Origin: Carallia brachiata
Lineage: Eukaryota; Streptophyta; Magnoliopsida; Malpighiales; Rhizophoraceae
Length of the DNA stretch: 64,000 bases
NCBI GenBank assembly: GCA_021464245.1
Contig: JADCRB010000026.1
Span: 1,196,639-1,260,638, forward strand
Reading direction: 5' to 3'
In this document: one piece after another, positions 48,222 through 60,000 of the stretch
Numbering within the stretch: the first letter of the stretch is position 1
Layout: every line of letters starts with the position of its first letter
Notes under the pieces: generated by a model
Database searches by the model: none
Seen by the model: the letters and a program-made list of their open reading frames with translations, nothing else
Told to the model about the DNA's origin: nothing
Translations under genes and position numbers: made by a program

Positions 48222-50374
48222 TTGATAGCAGCTTATGGGTCCCTCTTTTACGCACAAATAATCGCCAGCCCTCATTATATATATATATATTTTTTAAGTT
48301 GGAAGACATGACAAAAATAAAAAATAAAATTGATATATTATAATTGATTATTTTTTTATAATTAAAAATTTAATATTTATTATGAAAAAATATTATAAAA
48401 ATATTTTTTTATTATAAATATTAAACGTATGATTATAAAAAAGATTAATTACAATTTGTTAGTCTTACATTTTTTTCATTTTTTTAATTTATAATAAATT
48501 TTATTAAATATTTAAAAAGAGATAAGTGAGATTAAGTAAAATTTAAATTTTTTACTTACTAATTGAAGAATATCCTCCTTAACTAATTAAATAAATACTT
48601 AACTCCTCTCTTTTATTTTTTTAAATGCATCTACTTTGACTCTTTTTATTTTTTCAAGTCTGAAGTCTGGCTTTCCTTTTTACTTCCAAATAAATAAAAT
48701 ATCATATAATAATTCCCACGCCCACCCGTTCTCCAACCCAAGAACCTCCATATCTAATCTATTAACTATTTATCATCTTTCCAAATATTTCAGTGCCCAA
48801 TTTTTATTCATTTAGCTTGGAATTGAATGAGAGCCTCATCAGAGTACCTAGGACCCACTTAATGTCATGATGATAACTCTCCATTGGCCCCACTATAACA
48901 GAGATGGTGACAGACTGACCGTCATATCACCAGTTCTTTTTATTTAATTTAAAATTTTTTTTTTCGTGTTTGTTTTAATTGTCAGAAATATCTCTCTCGA
49001 TTTCTGTCTGTCTTATGGAGAATGGGCGAAGCGATTGCACGGCATATTTTGGGCAGGTGAGTTTTACAAAAACTGTCATGTGTAATCAAAGTCATTTGTA
49101 CTGGCCTTTTTTTTTAACTGTCATGTGTCGAGGAAGGAATCTTGACTGATACTTGATGGAGGATCACTATGGAATCGATGCTCGTACCTTGAATCATTGT
49201 CCCTAACCCCATAAAAAAAAAAGTTCTATTTTAATAAAAAAAATTTTAACAGCGCTTACGTAATTTCAAAATATAAATAGAATAATATAAATAATTAAAT
49301 AATTAAATTTATAAAAAATAAATTATCTAATACAATTAAAAAAATTGGTTATTATTTGTTGTTATTAATTTAGAATTATGTAATGTTATTCTTCTATTAA
49401 AAAGTAAGAAAACCAAATCATGCAACTCCGTCTAACATGGCTGGCTGGTGGCTTAATTAAGCCAGTTGCAGGGCCAATGTCAGGCCCAAATCACCGTTCA
49501 AAAGAAAACCAAAATGACAGCTCACCCTTTCAAATTTTCTTACCACAACCACAAGCTGCAAAATGGAGGAATCAAAGGGACGGGACCGCAGTTAAAACTT
49601 ATAAGAAAGCTGCTCTAACACGACCAAGCACCTGAAACTTATTCTGACATATATGCCCCTTCCAGGTCTGCTAAACTCCAAAACATGCAAGGATATGCTG
49701 GTAATTTAGGTCAACAGAACTAGATTCCCCCCTCTGTTAGCAATTTTTTAGCGTGAATGAATTTGAAGGCAAGGCAACAAGTGAAGTGCCTATAAACCAT
49801 TTATTATTTAAGGTAGTAATTTAATAATAAATTGATGTATTTTTTTATTTATAATTTGAGTTCGAGTTTTAGTAATAGCGCTAAAAGACTTTGATATCTA
49901 AATTTGTCTAATTTAATCATTCATTGTATATCATAAGTTTTAAACTTGATAATCACCGTGTCTAATTTAGGAAGACCTATTTGAATTTAATAATACTCTG
50001 ATGATATGTTCTTTTTTATGAGTTGAATTAAATGTGACATACAAACAAAATTATTTTAATTTTAACTAATAAATCTAATAACTAATATATTACAATAAAT
50101 TTTTTTTTGTTCAATATACATATATATATATATATAAAGCTTCTATCCCCAAGGCCCACAGTACAGTAAGTCAAATTTTACTCCACCGGTGAAACTGAGA
50201 TGTCGACCGTCGGGCCAATCAACGGCTACGGCTTAGCTGAGATCGTGGGGCTGCACGTACAGTACCACTCAGTCTTGTCCTAACAATCCCACAAGGTTGA
50301 AAACAAACCCACTAATCTCGTAGCGCGTGCAATTACTCGCACTAATTATTTGGCCGTCACTAGGTGACGATTGT

Positions 50375-50460
50375 CACGTGCCTCTTAAAAGTGAATGTCG
50401 TTTTGGCGCATTGCGCGATTACTGGGCTGCTGCCGGGTCCAACGTTCGTGGGAGCGTGTG
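50375..50460. promoter_or_regulatory. distal G-box and CGTGTG motif upstream of BRI1
   Basis: CACGTG (50375-50380) and CGTGTG (50455-50460, a BRRE form) occur in a GC-rich patch about 2.5 kb before the BRI1 ATG. Confidence 0.3.
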
Positions 50461-50672
50461 TACGCGCCAGAAAAGTGCGTTAGTTAGATGACGGAACTGT
50501 TCAGCGTTTCAGCCAGCTTTTCGAAGCTTGCACGAGCGCCGTAGCAGTGTAAGGACAATCTTGCCACTTTGTGATATCAACCTAAATAATATCTTCTTTT
50601 TCTGATTTTTTTTCCTGCTACCTATTTTCCACTTTTTTTTTTTGGAAAATAAAATTATATATATATATAATT

Positions 50673-50709
50673 TCTAATTTAACTTTTCTCAAAAAAAAAT
50701 CTAATTTAA
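50673..50709 (+). repeat. poly(A) micro-insertion with 10-bp direct repeats
   Basis: TCTAATTTAA at 50673-50682 and 50700-50709 encloses CTTTTCTC followed by nine A. Confidence 0.6.
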
Positions 50710-51021
50710 ATTAATTTTTTATATGAATATAATTTACTCATATTTTTACATTACATAATAAATAAGACTTACTTAAAATACAAAATAAAAAAATAAATTT
50801 ATATAGTGTAACATTATAAATAAATTATATTTATAAAAAAATCAATAAAACTAGCAAACACTACTATTTTCTAAAATTTAGGAATCACATCGTCGCTAAA
50901 CGGAAGAATGAGTGATTTCCTATTTACTTCTGTTAATCTAATTTCCATTTTAATTGGGAATAATGGATAGCAAATAAAGTGCATGTTCTCGTCACAACAG
51001 TACTCCACCACTCTTGCACAG

Positions 51022-51061
51022 AAAGTATGCATTCTTGTAAACCAAAAAAAGTATGCATTCT
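51022..51061 (+). repeat. short A-rich micro-insertion with 14-bp direct repeats
   Basis: AAAGTATGCATTCT is at 51022-51035 and perfectly again at 51048-51061. Only TGTAAACCAAAA lies between. Confidence 0.75.
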
Positions 51062-52029
51062 GACTCTTATTTTTTTCTTCCTTAACTTTTTCATTGCCTT
51101 ACGTCTTCTTTCTCTCTTTCTTTGTTTTTTTTTTTTTTTTTTAATGATTCATGAGCAACTATTTTTAATACCATGGCATTTTTCTTCATTTTCAATCTTC
51201 TCTCTCGTTGTACTGGAAAACCTAACGAGTTTCAGAGAACGACAAGCAACTCTTGTATCCTGTCAATTTCAGGTTAAGCCGATGTAAAGGAGGTGAGGAT
51301 TCCATCAATTTCAGGTCATAGGTTTCTTGTGAATTCAATCGTTGTTGCTATGGTTTAAGCAATCATAGGCTTAGTTATCATTGCTTCTGGTGGTTATTAT
51401 AATATGTTTTAAGGAGTAAATTTTTTTTCTTTTTTTAAGAATGTCGTTTCTTTTTTTTCTTTTTTTTTTCTTAATTATGTGTAGTTGTGCTATGCAGTTT
51501 TAAATGTAGTTAAATAATTGTTAATACCAATGTAGTAAATTGAAATATATGCTGGATTATAATTGAATAAATTGAATTTCTAACTATAATTGCTACTATT
51601 AATTGAGAATTTTCTAAGAGAATCATATTATTAATATTTATCCAAATTTCCTAAATATTTGAAATTAGTGTGGAATATTATTAAACCAAATTAAATAATT
51701 AAAAATAACAGCAACATACAATGTCAAATGAAGTAATCAGTATACCGAGTTCCTTCTAAAATTGTACCAAATTAGGATGGAATCTAAAGGTATAGACATA
51801 TTTTGAAAACTTTGAAAAGTATAGGCCTATATTGAAAAAAATCCCAAAAGATTTAGGTCTTAAACAGTAGCTTATTTCACTATTTATTTAACACTTTCTT
51901 TTACTTACGATAAGACAAGTGAAAAAGAGTTTGATATTCTCGAGTGGTGGATGCAACATCAAAAGACGTCTCCAATGCTTGCCGTCATTGCCAATCGGTA
52001 TATTAATGAATCAGGACAATTACATCAAC

Positions 52030-52077
52030 AACACATAAATGTTCTTGTTCTCAAAAAAAAAAAAGAACACATAAATG
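52030..52077 (+). repeat. poly(A) micro-insertion with 12-bp direct repeats
   Basis: AACACATAAATG at 52030-52041 and 52066-52077 brackets 24 bases: TTCTTGTTCTC, twelve A and a G. It lies about 0.9 kb upstream of the BRI1 ATG. Confidence 0.8.
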
Positions 52078-52136
52078 CCGAAATTAAGAAGGCCTTAGAA
52101 TGCACAAATTAAAGAGTGGAGTAGAGAGTGGTAAAA

Positions 52137-52391
52137 CACGTGGGGTTGGCTTTGGCTTCAACTTTCCCAATGTAAGAAACTTGCAAAAAGGCTTCAAAGA
52201 TGGCATATAATACGCCAAAATCACTTTATTAATCCTCGTGAGCAAAAGGGTTTATAATTAATTAATCAAGGCATGGAATCTCCCCCTTCTACCAATTGAT
52301 AGCGATGGTCAATCGTTGATCGCACGTACGCTTGGCCTGAAAAAGCTAGAGGGACAGAGACTGATTTACCAAAATTTGGTAACTTCGCACG
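52137..52391. promoter_or_regulatory. BRI1 proximal promoter motifs: G-box and two BRRE sites
   Basis: CACGTG at 52137-52142. CGCACG at 52321-52326 and 52386-52391 reads CGTGCG on the other strand, the brassinosteroid response element form CGTG(T/C)G bound by BZR1. A weak GATAAATA at 52792 and a CT-rich leader follow. In Arabidopsis BRI1 transcription falls when brassinosteroid signalling is high; action of these sites here is inferred. Confidence 0.4.
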
Positions 52392-52936
52392 CTAAAACAT
52401 CTTGGGCACAAAACAAAACGACTTTGCTTATGAGCACCGCTTGTGTGCATTTGAATTAATTAAAGGGATTGGAATTTATATAAAAAGTTATAATTTTGAG
52501 TACAATTTACTGTTTAATGTAAAAATTATGACATTTAATGTAAAAATATTATAATCGCTCAATTGTTTTACATTTCTCAAGTCAAAATATTACACTAACC
52601 TACTTTTTTATTTCTGTCGGGAAAAAAACCCCATTGGTTAGATAGGGAAAGAAAGAGAAGTGTGGAGATGGAAACTGAAAGAGCTTAGTGGAGACACAAA
52701 AACAAATGAGTTTTCAGAGACATAGAGATGTGCAAAGCGAGAAGTCTACTAGAGTGGCACATGGACTTGGCATGCGAGCAAGGAACACCTAGATAAATAC
52801 CCGTTTTCTCCTTTCTCTCTCTCTCTCAAACCACAGCTTACAGCTCTATCCTCTAATGGCAGCTCTCAATCCCTAAACTTTCCATCTTCTCTCTTTCTAT
52901 CTCTTTCTCTCTCTAAAACCCATCAAAGAAAAAGAT

Positions 52937-55900
52937 ATGAAGACCCAATTCTCTATCTTGCTTCTCTCTCTTACATTTCTCTGCGTTGTACACTCCTCAC
53001 CAGTAGCACCACCTTTTAGCTCTACAAACAAAGGCACTCAAAATCTTATCAAATTCAAAGCAACTCTCTTGAATCCTGGTCTCCTCCAAGACTGGCAGCC
53101 CAACCAAAACCCATGTAGCTTCGCCAGAGTTAAATGCCTGGAAGCCGGCAGAATCTCTGTAGACCTCAGTTTCATTCCTCTGAGCACCGATTTCCACTCT
53201 GTGGCTGCCTTTATTTTGACTCTCGACAATCTCGAGAGCCTTTCTTTGGCTTCAGCCAACATTTCCGGTTCCATTTCGTTCCCTTCTGGAGCCAAGTGCA
53301 GTTCGGTTTTGAGCAGCTTAGATCTGTCTCAGAATGCTCTTTCGGGTTCTATCTCTCAGTTATCTGGTTTGGAATCTTGTCCAGCCTTGAAATCCTTAAA
53401 TGTCTCAAGAAACAACCTTGACTTTTCAGTTCTGACCAAGGAGAAATGGAGTGGGTTGAAGCTGAGCTTCGAGTCTCTCGATCTTTCTTTCAACAACAAG
53501 ATTTCTAGCTCCGACGTGGTGTCTTCTGTCTTGTCCGGAGGCTGCAATGAGCTGAAGGTCCTGTCTTTGAAGGGAAATAAAGTTAGTGGTGGCAGTGGTT
53601 TGGATGTAATTTCCAATTGCAAGAGCCTGCAGTACCTGGATGTCTCTTCAAACAATTTCTCTGTTGCCGTTCCCTCATTTGGTGATTGCTTGGCTTTGGA
53701 GCATCTCGATATTTCCGCCAATAAGTTTCACGGTGATCTTGGTAAGGCAATCGGGTCTTGTTCCAAGCTCAGCTTCCTGAATGTCTCGGACAACAAGTTT
53801 TCTGGTCCGATTCCGACTCTCCCTGCTTCTGCTGGGAATTTGCAGTTCCTTTCTCTTGGTGTCAACGGATTTGAAGGGGAGATTCCTCTGCATCTTGCTG
53901 ATTCCTGTCCAGGTCTTGTTTTCCTGGATCTTTCCTCTAATAATCTTTCTGGTTCTGTCCCTGCTGCTCTTGCTTCCTGCACTTCATTGGAATCTTTTGA
54001 TATATCCCGAAACAACTTCACTGGTGAATTGCCCCTTTCTACTGTGTCCAAAATGAGTAAATTGAAGAATCTTGTTTTGTCTTTTAACTATTTTGTCGGT
54101 GGTCTGCCTGGTGATTCTTTGTCAAAGCTCACTGGTTTGGAGACCTTGGATCTAAGCTCTAATAATCTATCCGGGTCTATCCCTGCTGATTTGTGTCGAG
54201 ATCCGAGTTTTAGCTTGAAGGAGCTCTATCTTCAGAATAATTTGTTTACTGGATATATTCCTGCAAGCTTGAGCAACTGTTCTGAACTTACTGCTCTTCA
54301 TTTGAGCTTCAATTACCTCACGGGAACCATTCCTTCGAGCTTGGGATCTCTCCGGAAGCTTCGGGATTTGAAGGTTTGGTTCAATGAGCTCCATGGCGAG
54401 ATCCCACCGGAGATAACGAGCATACAGACACTCGAGACCTTGATTCTGGACTTCAACGAGTTGACAGGGGTCATACCTCCTGGTATAAGCAACTGCACCA
54501 ACCTGAACTGGATCTCATTGTCGAACAACCGGCTAAGCGGTGAGATTCCAGCGTCAATTGGCCAGCTTTCGAGTCTCGCGATTCTCAAACTGAGCAACAA
54601 CTCTTTCTATGGTAGAATCCCGCCAGAGCTTGGAGATTGCCGAAGCTTGATTTGGTTGGACCTTAATACCAATTTCTTGAATGGGACAATACCGCTGGAG
54701 CTGTTCAAACAGTCTGGCAAAATCGCTGTTAATTTTATCACTGGAAAGAGGTTTGTGTATCTAAGGAATGAGAAGAGCGAACAGTGCCACGGAGAAGGTA
54801 ATTTGCTCGAGTTTGAAGGAATTAGGTTGGAACAGCTTGATAAAATCTCCACAAGGCATCCCTGCAACTTTACTAGAAAGTATGGAGGTCTCACTCAGCC
54901 CACATTTAATGATAACGGTTCTATGATCTTCCTTGATCTGTCCTACAATATGTTATCTGGCACCATTCCAAAAGAGGTTGGGACTATGTCATACCTCTAT
55001 ATCTTGATTTTGTGCCACAACAATATCTCTGGGAACATTCCGCAAGAGCTTGGAGACTTGAAAGGTCTTAACATTCTTGACCTGTCCAACAATAGGTTTG
55101 AAGGGATGATTCCTCAGTCAATGACTCAACTTTCCATGCTCACAGAAATTGATTTGTCTAACAATAATCTCACTGGAATGATTCCTGAAATGGGCCAGCT
55201 CGAAACTTTTTCACCTCACAGTTTTGCCAATAACCCAGGTCTCTGCGGGATTCCTCTTCCTGTTTGCGGGTCAGGCTCACTGTCAAGCTCAAGTTCTGGG
55301 CATCAAAAGTCTCATAGTGGACAATCTTCTCTCGCAAGAAGTGTGGCGATGGGGCTGTTATTCTCGCTCTTTTGCATCTTTGCCTTCATTATTTTTGCAG
55401 TTGAAATGAATAAAAGAAGGCAGCAGAAAGATTTAGCCCTTGATGGATACATAGATAGTCACCCACACTCAGCCACTGCTAATACTAATTGGAAGTTAAC
55501 TGGTGCACGTGAACCATGGAGCATCAACCTTGAAACGTTTGAGAAGCCCCTGCAAAAGCTCACATTCGCAGATCTTCTTGATGCTACTAATGGCTTCCAC
55601 AACGACAGCCTTATAGGTTCTGGAGGTTTTGGCGACGTGTACAAGGCTCAATTGAAAGATGGAAGTATTGTAGCCATCAAGAAACTGATTCATATCAGTG
55701 GACAGGGTGACAGGGAGTTCACTGCAGAAATGGAAACCATTGGAAAAATCAAGCACCGGAACCTAGTTCCTCTCCTGGGTTACTGCAAGGTTGGAGAAGA
55801 GCGGCTACTGGTGTACGAGTACATGAAGTATGGAAGCTTAGAAGATGTTCTGAATGACCACAGGAAAGCTGGAATCAGGCTGAACTGGGCTGCGAGGCGA

Positions 55901-56539
55901 AAGATTGCCATCGGTGCTGCAAGGGGATTGGCTTTTCTTCACCATAATTGTCTACCACACATCATTCACAGGGACATGAAATCAAGCAATGTCTTGCTTG
56001 ATGAGAACTTGGAGGCCAGAGTATCTGATTTTGGTATGGCAAGGCTTATGAGTGCTATGGACACGCATTTGAGTGTCAGCACATTGGCGGGCACCCCCGG
56101 CTATGTTCCTCCTGAGTACTACCAGAGCTTTAGATGCTCCACCAAAGGTGATGTTTACAGTTATGGCGTAGTTTTGCTCGAGTTGCTAACGGGGAAAAGG
56201 CCAACAGATTCGGCTGATTTTGGAGATAACAATCTTGTGGGGTGGGTAAAACAGCATGCCAAGTTGAAAATAACCAATGTTTTTGATCCATTATTGATGA
56301 AAGAGGACCCGAGCCTTGAGATTGAGCTTTTGCAATACTTAAAGGTGGCTTGTGCTTGTTTAGATGACCGGCCATGGAGACGACCCACCATGATACAAGT
56401 CATGGCAATGTTTAAGGAAATCCAAGCAGGGTCTGGCCCTGACTCACAATGCACCATCAATACCGAAGATGGAGACTTTAGCGCAGTTGAATTGGCAGAG
56501 ATGAGCATAAAAGAAGGCCCTGAACTAAGCAAGCAGTAG
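52937..56539 (+). CDS. BRI1: BRI1 brassinosteroid receptor kinase, 1200 aa, intronless
   Basis: An intact single-exon LRR receptor kinase that perceives brassinosteroid at the plasma membrane and signals with a SERK co-receptor to BSKs and BSU1. In order: signal peptide (about 1-21); N-cap with CSFARVKC; about 25 LRRs; the steroid-binding island (about 594-663, with [13 protein letters not shown] and a GIR.EQL segment); two more cysteines around [13 protein letters not shown] (about 764-776); a transmembrane helix (about 802-822); and a kinase domain (about 887-1162) with GSGGFG, Lys915, the HRDMKSSN catalytic Asp1013 and DFG Asp1031. The activation loop [22 protein letters not shown] is the BRI1 type. 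Length and residue numbering run about four ahead of Arabidopsis BRI1 (1196 aa). The island and C-terminus favour BRI1 over the BRL paralogues. The ATG follows a CT-rich leader. Confidence 0.97.
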   Translation: MKTQFSILLLSLTFLCVVHSSPVAPPFSSTNKGTQNLIKFKATLLNPGLLQDWQPNQNPCSFARVKCLEAGRISVDLSFIPLSTDFHSVAAFILTLDNLESLSLASANISGSISFPSGAKCSSVLSSLDLSQNALSGSISQLSGLESCPALKSLNVSRNNLDFSVLTKEKWSGLKLSFESLDLSFNNKISSSDVVSSVLSGGCNELKVLSLKGNKVSGGSGLDVISNCKSLQYLDVSSNNFSVAVPSFGDCLALEHLDISANKFHGDLGKAIGSCSKLSFLNVSDNKFSGPIPTLPASAGNLQFLSLGVNGFEGEIPLHLADSCPGLVFLDLSSNNLSGSVPAALASCTSLESFDISRNNFTGELPLSTVSKMSKLKNLVLSFNYFVGGLPGDSLSKLTGLETLDLSSNNLSGSIPADLCRDPSFSLKELYLQNNLFTGYIPASLSNCSELTALHLSFNYLTGTIPSSLGSLRKLRDLKVWFNELHGEIPPEITSIQTLETLILDFNELTGVIPPGISNCTNLNWISLSNNRLSGEIPASIGQLSSLAILKLSNNSFYGRIPPELGDCRSLIWLDLNTNFLNGTIPLELFKQSGKIAVNFITGKRFVYLRNEKSEQCHGEGNLLEFEGIRLEQLDKISTRHPCNFTRKYGGLTQPTFNDNGSMIFLDLSYNMLSGTIPKEVGTMSYLYILILCHNNISGNIPQELGDLKGLNILDLSNNRFEGMIPQSMTQLSMLTEIDLSNNNLTGMIPEMGQLETFSPHSFANNPGLCGIPLPVCGSGSLSSSSSGHQKSHSGQSSLARSVAMGLLFSLFCIFAFIIFAVEMNKRRQQKDLALDGYIDSHPHSATANTNWKLTGAREPWSINLETFEKPLQKLTFADLLDATNGFHNDSLIGSGGFGDVYKAQLKDGSIVAIKKLIHISGQGDREFTAEMETIGKIKHRNLVPLLGYCKVGEERLLVYEYMKYGSLEDVLNDHRKAGIRLNWAARRKIAIGAARGLAFLHHNCLPHIIHRDMKSSNVLLDENLEARVSDFGMARLMSAMDTHLSVSTLAGTPGYVPPEYYQSFRCSTKGDVYSYGVVLLELLTGKRPTDSADFGDNNLVGWVKQHAKLKITNVFDPLLMKEDPSLEIELLQYLKVACACLDDRPWRRPTMIQVMAMFKEIQAGSGPDSQCTINTEDGDFSAVELAEMSIKEGPELSKQ

Positions 56540-59500
56540 AGGGAGTGGGGGAAGCAGTCCAGTCAATTTTCCTGTGAATTCTTTGAAAGAAAACGAAAAG
56601 CAGAATGGTGGTGAGGATTCATGCGGCTCCTACAAAAAAGTTTCCCATTTCTTTGCCACCTGAGAATGGGCTTAAAAAATGCTGCCTTTGTATCTTTTAC
56701 CAATTGAATATATGTGCAGCAGCATGTGACCCCAACCCCTGGTTATTCTATGCATAAAAACGAAGGTTGTTTTAACTTGTTATAAATGTGTAAGTATGTA
56801 CTTTCAGTTATAATGTTTTGCTTCTCAATCTTAATTTTCTGTTCTGTCCATGATTTTTTTTTTTTTTATATCACAAATAATGGTTAGCAGTTAATAAGTT
56901 AGCACAGGATGTCAAATAATGGTTAGTAGTTAAAAATTTAGTGGTGTGTCAAAGAATACCGCATGGGATGTAAGCACTCCGACCCACATATGTGGGTACC
57001 CTTTGTATGGAAAATTTGGAGGGTGAGGAGTATCAAACCCTCCACCTTCATTACGAACCAAACCAAGCATGATTGGCTCTATCTAGGATAGTCTGAGCCT
57101 TTCTAAGTTATAGTTAAATCCCCAATAAATGACTAAATAACATTTAGTGATAGTGACAAAGTGAAGGGCTTACAGATGGACTGACCTCAATCTAACAATT
57201 TGACTTAACTTGCCCATAATCCTACTCGACTTAATTCACATTTACCGAAAAAGTAAAAAATTCATAACCCGATTAATTTCAAATCCGCAAAGTTCGAATT
57301 CCAAATGACTTGCAACACATTTGATCTCCAACAAATCGTTAAGGTCATCATATTGACTTTGCATGCAAAATGAACTTTCACACGTAGAGGCAGAGAAATG
57401 AACGTGTGGCTCAAATTGAAAGACAAGGCAACCGAGCAGAGGGCAAAGGGGTACTTCAAGTGTCGGAATTTGGATTGAAAGCCCTACACCTCCTTGCAAC
57501 CTTTTTTCCATTATCCACATCATGGCTGGACCATCCATAACAATCCAATCCTTATCTCATAATTGTGAACTGTACACTATGAAATTGGCATGCCTTTATG
57601 TCTAATAGATAGATTTTAAATTCAATGGTTTCACTTATCTCTGATTAGAAGCTCTGATTGCAGCTGTCTCTTTTCTCATGGAAAATGTGCAATGCACCTT
57701 CCTCTTGGGCAAGCACTTGATGATTGTACGTATATGTTACCAAGCACCTAACAACTTCCAGGTTTGCATTTTGACTTCTAGCTGTAAGAATATCAATGCA
57801 TGTATTATAATATAGTTGTACATTAGTTTATGCCGCATATATGCAGTGAATACATAATCGTAATATAGTTTTTATTTTCACAATAGAAGTCAAAAGTAAA
57901 CATTTGTAGTGTGAAATCACCAGTACTCCAAACTTGAACTAAAAGGTTTATAATATAATGTCTCTCTATAATTTTTTGCTCTTCTGCCTCTCTACAATTT
58001 TTTGCTCTTTTCTCCTCTTCTTTTTTTCCTACCACTTTCTCACATAATTAAAGCTATACAATCTTCAAATGTTTTTTCTTCTTACTTTTTCAAAACAAAA
58101 AAATGTGGGAGAAAGATTGAAAAATTGGCAAATTAGTAGAATTAAGTAAAAAAAAAACACTTTTTTTTTGAACAACTAAAAATGTATATCAAAAATATGT
58201 TCGTCATCACATTTGCGAATTAAAACCGAATATCACCTATTGACGTTGCATTTAATCATCCTCATAGAGTAGACACACAACCTCAGTGTTGATAGGGACG
58301 AATGAAGTTCCACCGCAGATAACTATAATGATTACCGAAACTAAAAGCCGACGCCATGTTACAATCTTTCTCAGCCATCAATACCTAGCTTATTTAGCTA
58401 TGGGAGGGGTTTTAAACCTGAGTCACATGCGTGAAAACACGTTAACCATTAAATTCCCACCTCAGGTGATAAGTGAGCAAGCAAATTGAGCCAGCCAAAT
58501 TGCTTTATTTGGTATATTTGAAAATGAACTTTAAATAAATGTATTTTAAATGATATTAAAATAATAATGTAATTCATTTAATTATATATAATAATTTATT
58601 CTTTTTAACAAATTCAGTTATTTATGTAACGATTTATATTATTTTAATTTAATTTAAAAAATATTGGCAAAATATTTTCTTTGAAAATTCGGTTGGGGGT
58701 TTAGTTGTGGAAAATTTTGGCTTAACTCAACAACTGTCGAGCCACTTGTCAATCCTATCCACGCGTGTCCCAGATCGATCCGAAGAAGAGAGAACGAAGT
58801 TTCATTTTCATTTGTTTGTTTTCCCCCACAATCAAATGTCTATTTAATTAGATGAGCTTTATTCTAAAGTCAACCCAGCTGTCAATGAATTTATTCCAGT
58901 TTTTCAATTTAATTAGGACTATCAACTTTGTTAGGGACATTAATTTTCTCTTATCATTTTGTTGTTTCGCAACGCGTGAATACAGCTTACATCGAAGCCT
59001 TTACCAATTATTCTTTTTGTTTGAGGAACTTTACCAATTGTTCCACTTGTGCAATAATTGATTGCCATTAAGTTCAAATATGAAATATGTCCGCTTGGGA
59101 CTTGTTTGGTCTTGTTTGATATAGTTGCCTATTTTTTTTTTTTTCAAGTAAGTAATAAAAGTTGTTTAATAGGCACTTTTGGTTTTTTTCATTTTATTTT
59201 AAATATGAAAATACTTTGAGAAAATAGATTATAAATATAATAAAATAAGTTTTCATAAATTTATATATAAATCCATCTATATATATATCTACTAAAATTA
59301 TGACTTTAGGATGCCAAGTATCCTGCTTTCCCATCTTTATAAGTCATTTTTTAGTATTTTCTTAGATCGCTTTTGTTCTTGCTCTTTTAAAATGAATGCT
59401 AATTATATAATTTAAAATTTTAAAAATTTTTATTTAACTGTTAATCTTTCACTCTTGCAAATAATTTTTTTTTAAACTAACAAAAAATCTGTCACGGCTA

Positions 59501-59816
59501 TATCGGTTATTAGATCTGCGGGCCGAGGTCGAAGTAATTCCGTGTGTGTGTCTCATTTAACCCAACTCATAAAAAGAGACCCCTACCTAAATATCGTTAA
59601 ATTTGAACAGGTCTCTCTAAATCGATTATAGTGATTACCGAGTCTGAAATCAATTTACGTGTGTACAGTCAAACTGACAGTTAAATAAGGTATTACCTTC
59701 AAACACAAATATTAAGACTCGAACTTAAATTGTAAGTAAGGGAGACACGTTAAATAATCGCCAAACTATTATTTTAAATAATTATTCTTACAAATGATTA
59801 CTAATTATATGATTAA
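56540..59816. other. BRI1 3' flank and intergenic DNA
   Basis: The first 200-300 bases are probably the BRI1 3'UTR. Beyond that lie AT-rich sequence, one micro-insertion at 59.0 kb and short unrecognised ORFs. No gene is supported. Confidence 0.5.
58999..59039 (-). repeat. T-rich micro-insertion with 11-bp direct repeats
   Basis: CTTTACCAATT at 58999-59009 and 59029-59039 encloses 19 bases. On the minus strand the insert begins TTCCTC and continues AAACAAAAAGAAT. Confidence 0.7.
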
Positions 59817-59817
59817 G

Positions 59818-59859
59818 AATTTGAATTTTTTTTTTTTTTTTTTGTGTCTCAATTTGAAT
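59818..59859 (-). repeat. poly(T) micro-insertion with 9-bp direct repeats
   Basis: AATTTGAAT at 59818-59826 and 59851-59859 encloses 17 T followed by GTGTCTC. On the minus strand the insert reads GAGACAC and then the A-run. It lies just before the COX15 fragment. Confidence 0.65.
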
Positions 59860-59873
59860 AATTTCCTTTGCAG

Positions 59874-60000
59874 TGGAAAACATCAGAAAAGCCGTTGGTT
59901 TAGGCTCTGTTGCATGGGTTTTCACTTTTTAGCATGGTAGTACTTGGTGGTATTACACGTCTAACCCGTTCAGGGCTTTCAATGACTGACAGGAAATTTG
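59874..60000 (+). pseudogene. COX15: COX15 exon fragment, frameshifted
   Basis: The sequence encodes a KAVGLGSVAWVF-like segment and, after a frame break and TAG near 59930, VVLGGITRLTRSGLSMTD. Together these match the conserved first transmembrane region of COX15, the mitochondrial heme A synthase needed for cytochrome c oxidase. The Trp that normally follows SMTD is changed to Arg (AGG). The fragment is directly preceded by TTTGCAG, like an intron acceptor, so it probably derives from a genomic copy rather than a processed cDNA. No other COX15 exon is visible nearby and it cannot be functional. Confidence 0.7.

Larger units (their letters stand above)
39024..52790. other. 13.8-kb gene-poor region upstream of BRI1
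   Basis: No ORF shows family resemblance. It holds ten of the micro-insertions listed here, a MITE at 41.6 kb, a degenerate repeat with GGTTGGGTT/TCAAGTCAAG motifs at about 44.05-44.69 kb, AT-rich microsatellites, and less AT-rich patches with ACGT-core motifs at 48.06-48.26 kb and 50.2-50.56 kb. Confidence 0.6.

Noticed and set aside
53038..56532. Several long antisense and alternate-frame ORFs within the BRI1 gene
   Set aside because: They are shadows of a conserved LRR/kinase coding frame and show no family resemblance.
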